From Lithodes maja (Eukaryota > Arthropoda > Malacostraca > Decapoda > Lithodidae), in the NCBI GenBank assembly GCA_037953745.1, contig JBAKBP010003128.1:31001-95000 (forward strand): a stretch of DNA of 64,000 bases, given 5' to 3'. The notes under the pieces were generated by a model. That model saw only the letters and a list, made by a program, of their open reading frames with translations, had not been told where the DNA came from and ran no database searches. Positions 63,545 to 64,000 of this stretch are shown here, piece by piece. The position numbers were made by a program, and so were the translations under genes. Position 1 is the first letter of the stretch; the number at the start of each line of letters is the position of its first letter.

Positions 63545-64000
63545 CTAGAAGTGTTCCAGTGTGTGGTACTCGGTGTAACATGGAGAAGCGCATAGTCCCA
63601 CATTGCAATAACTACACATGAATGTAGTTTCCTTCCTTATTTGGTTCCTCCTTGTTGTATGTCTGCAGACGTGGCACTGCTTCAGTCCGTGCTTCCGGTT
63701 GGCTGCGATTTATGATGCTGAGCGGGGGCAAAACACAAGCGTGTGGGTCAAGAAGTACTCCCAGCTCTCAAGGCGGGCAGGCATATTCACGATCGGCCTC
63801 GGAGGTGGTAGCATACGTGTGGTTCCGTGCTTCCTGAAGATGGAGTCGATTATTTCCTTTGCGAACAGCCTTACCGAGCTCTTCCTTCCTGTCCGCGTCA
63901 TCCACAGGTTGTACGCGTTCAGGATAGTGACATCAAGAAGATGGAGTACCACCTTCTTATACCAATTACACGTCTTCCTGAGGCAGTCAACAGCAGTTAT
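63545..64000 (-). pseudogene. piggyBac-type transposase, C-terminal part, in-frame stop
   Basis: On the minus strand the frame enters from beyond the window at 64000 with NWYKKVVLHLLDVTILNAY, the helical segment after the catalytic core in piggyBac transposases. It continues to a TAA at 63710-63712. The same frame then continues with a cysteine-rich RING/PHD-like domain (LKQCHVCRHTTRRNQ, FMCSYCNVGLCASPCYTEYH) and a final stop at 63545-63547. This C-terminal domain is what piggyBac proteins use to bind their element ends. The in-frame TAA suggests a decayed gene. The DDD catalytic part would lie outside the window. Confidence 0.85.

Overview
This is a eukaryotic, very repeat-rich window, probably from an arthropod and most likely a decapod crustacean. 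The inference rests on several things: abundant TTAGG-type (pancrustacean telomere motif) runs, (GATA)n tails on retrotransposons, a mix of Ty3/gypsy, CR1-, Jockey-, RTE- and Penelope-like elements, and many TTAA-flanked miniature elements. The species cannot be fixed from sequence alone. No rRNA gene, CRISPR array or bacterial operon is present. Almost every long reading frame belongs to a mobile element. The only non-transposon coding candidates are an intronless protein kinase frame (58676-59734) and one possible 97-base host exon (30338-30434).

Layout. 1-3759: one near-intact long terminal repeat (LTR), a 122-bp internal remnant and a diverged LTR of a related element. 3865-13524: a complete 9.66-kb Ty3/gypsy-like element on the minus strand, with 1.86-kb LTRs and one 1738-codon gag-pol frame whose integrase lies upstream of reverse transcriptase (Gmr1-like order). 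13525-23670: a mosaic of DNA-transposon remnants, foldback elements, two tRNA-derived SINEs, TTAA-flanked elements and a 66-bp minisatellite. 23671-29640: a CR1-like LINE with a 14-bp deletion, then a gag-like ORF1 with three zinc knuckles. 30864-42216: a foldback DNA element, originally about 550 bp, swollen to 11.4 kb by five nested LINE insertions, three of them with clear target-site duplications (TSDs). 42300-49566: minisatellites, TTAA elements, a Penelope-like reverse transcriptase and inverted TTAGG-containing repeats. 49567-53148: an apparently intact RTE-like LINE (1017 codons). 53357-57362: a second TTAA element with eight 105-bp repeats, then a young LTR element (identical 398-bp LTRs, 5-bp TSD) whose LTRs carry a tRNA-like RNA polymerase III promoter and whose interior holds only a gag-like frame. 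58676-59734: kinase. 59940-62727: a LINE with broken ORF1 and truncated ORF2, split by a TTAA element. 63545-64000: the C-terminal part of a piggyBac-type transposase on the minus strand.

How the parts relate. The ten or so TTAA-flanked elements are what a piggyBac transposase mobilises, and a piggyBac transposase relic sits in the same window. The gag-only LTR element must borrow protease, integrase and reverse transcriptase from an autonomous relative. The SINEs would need a LINE partner. The nested block gives a relative clock: foldback element first, then a Jockey-like LINE, then RTE-like LINEs, with a still later RTE-like fragment inside one of those.

The strongest candidates for something under-described are the tRNA-promoter LTR element, the integrase-first Ty3/gypsy element, the paired 961-bp TTAA elements with identical repeat counts, and the kinase.
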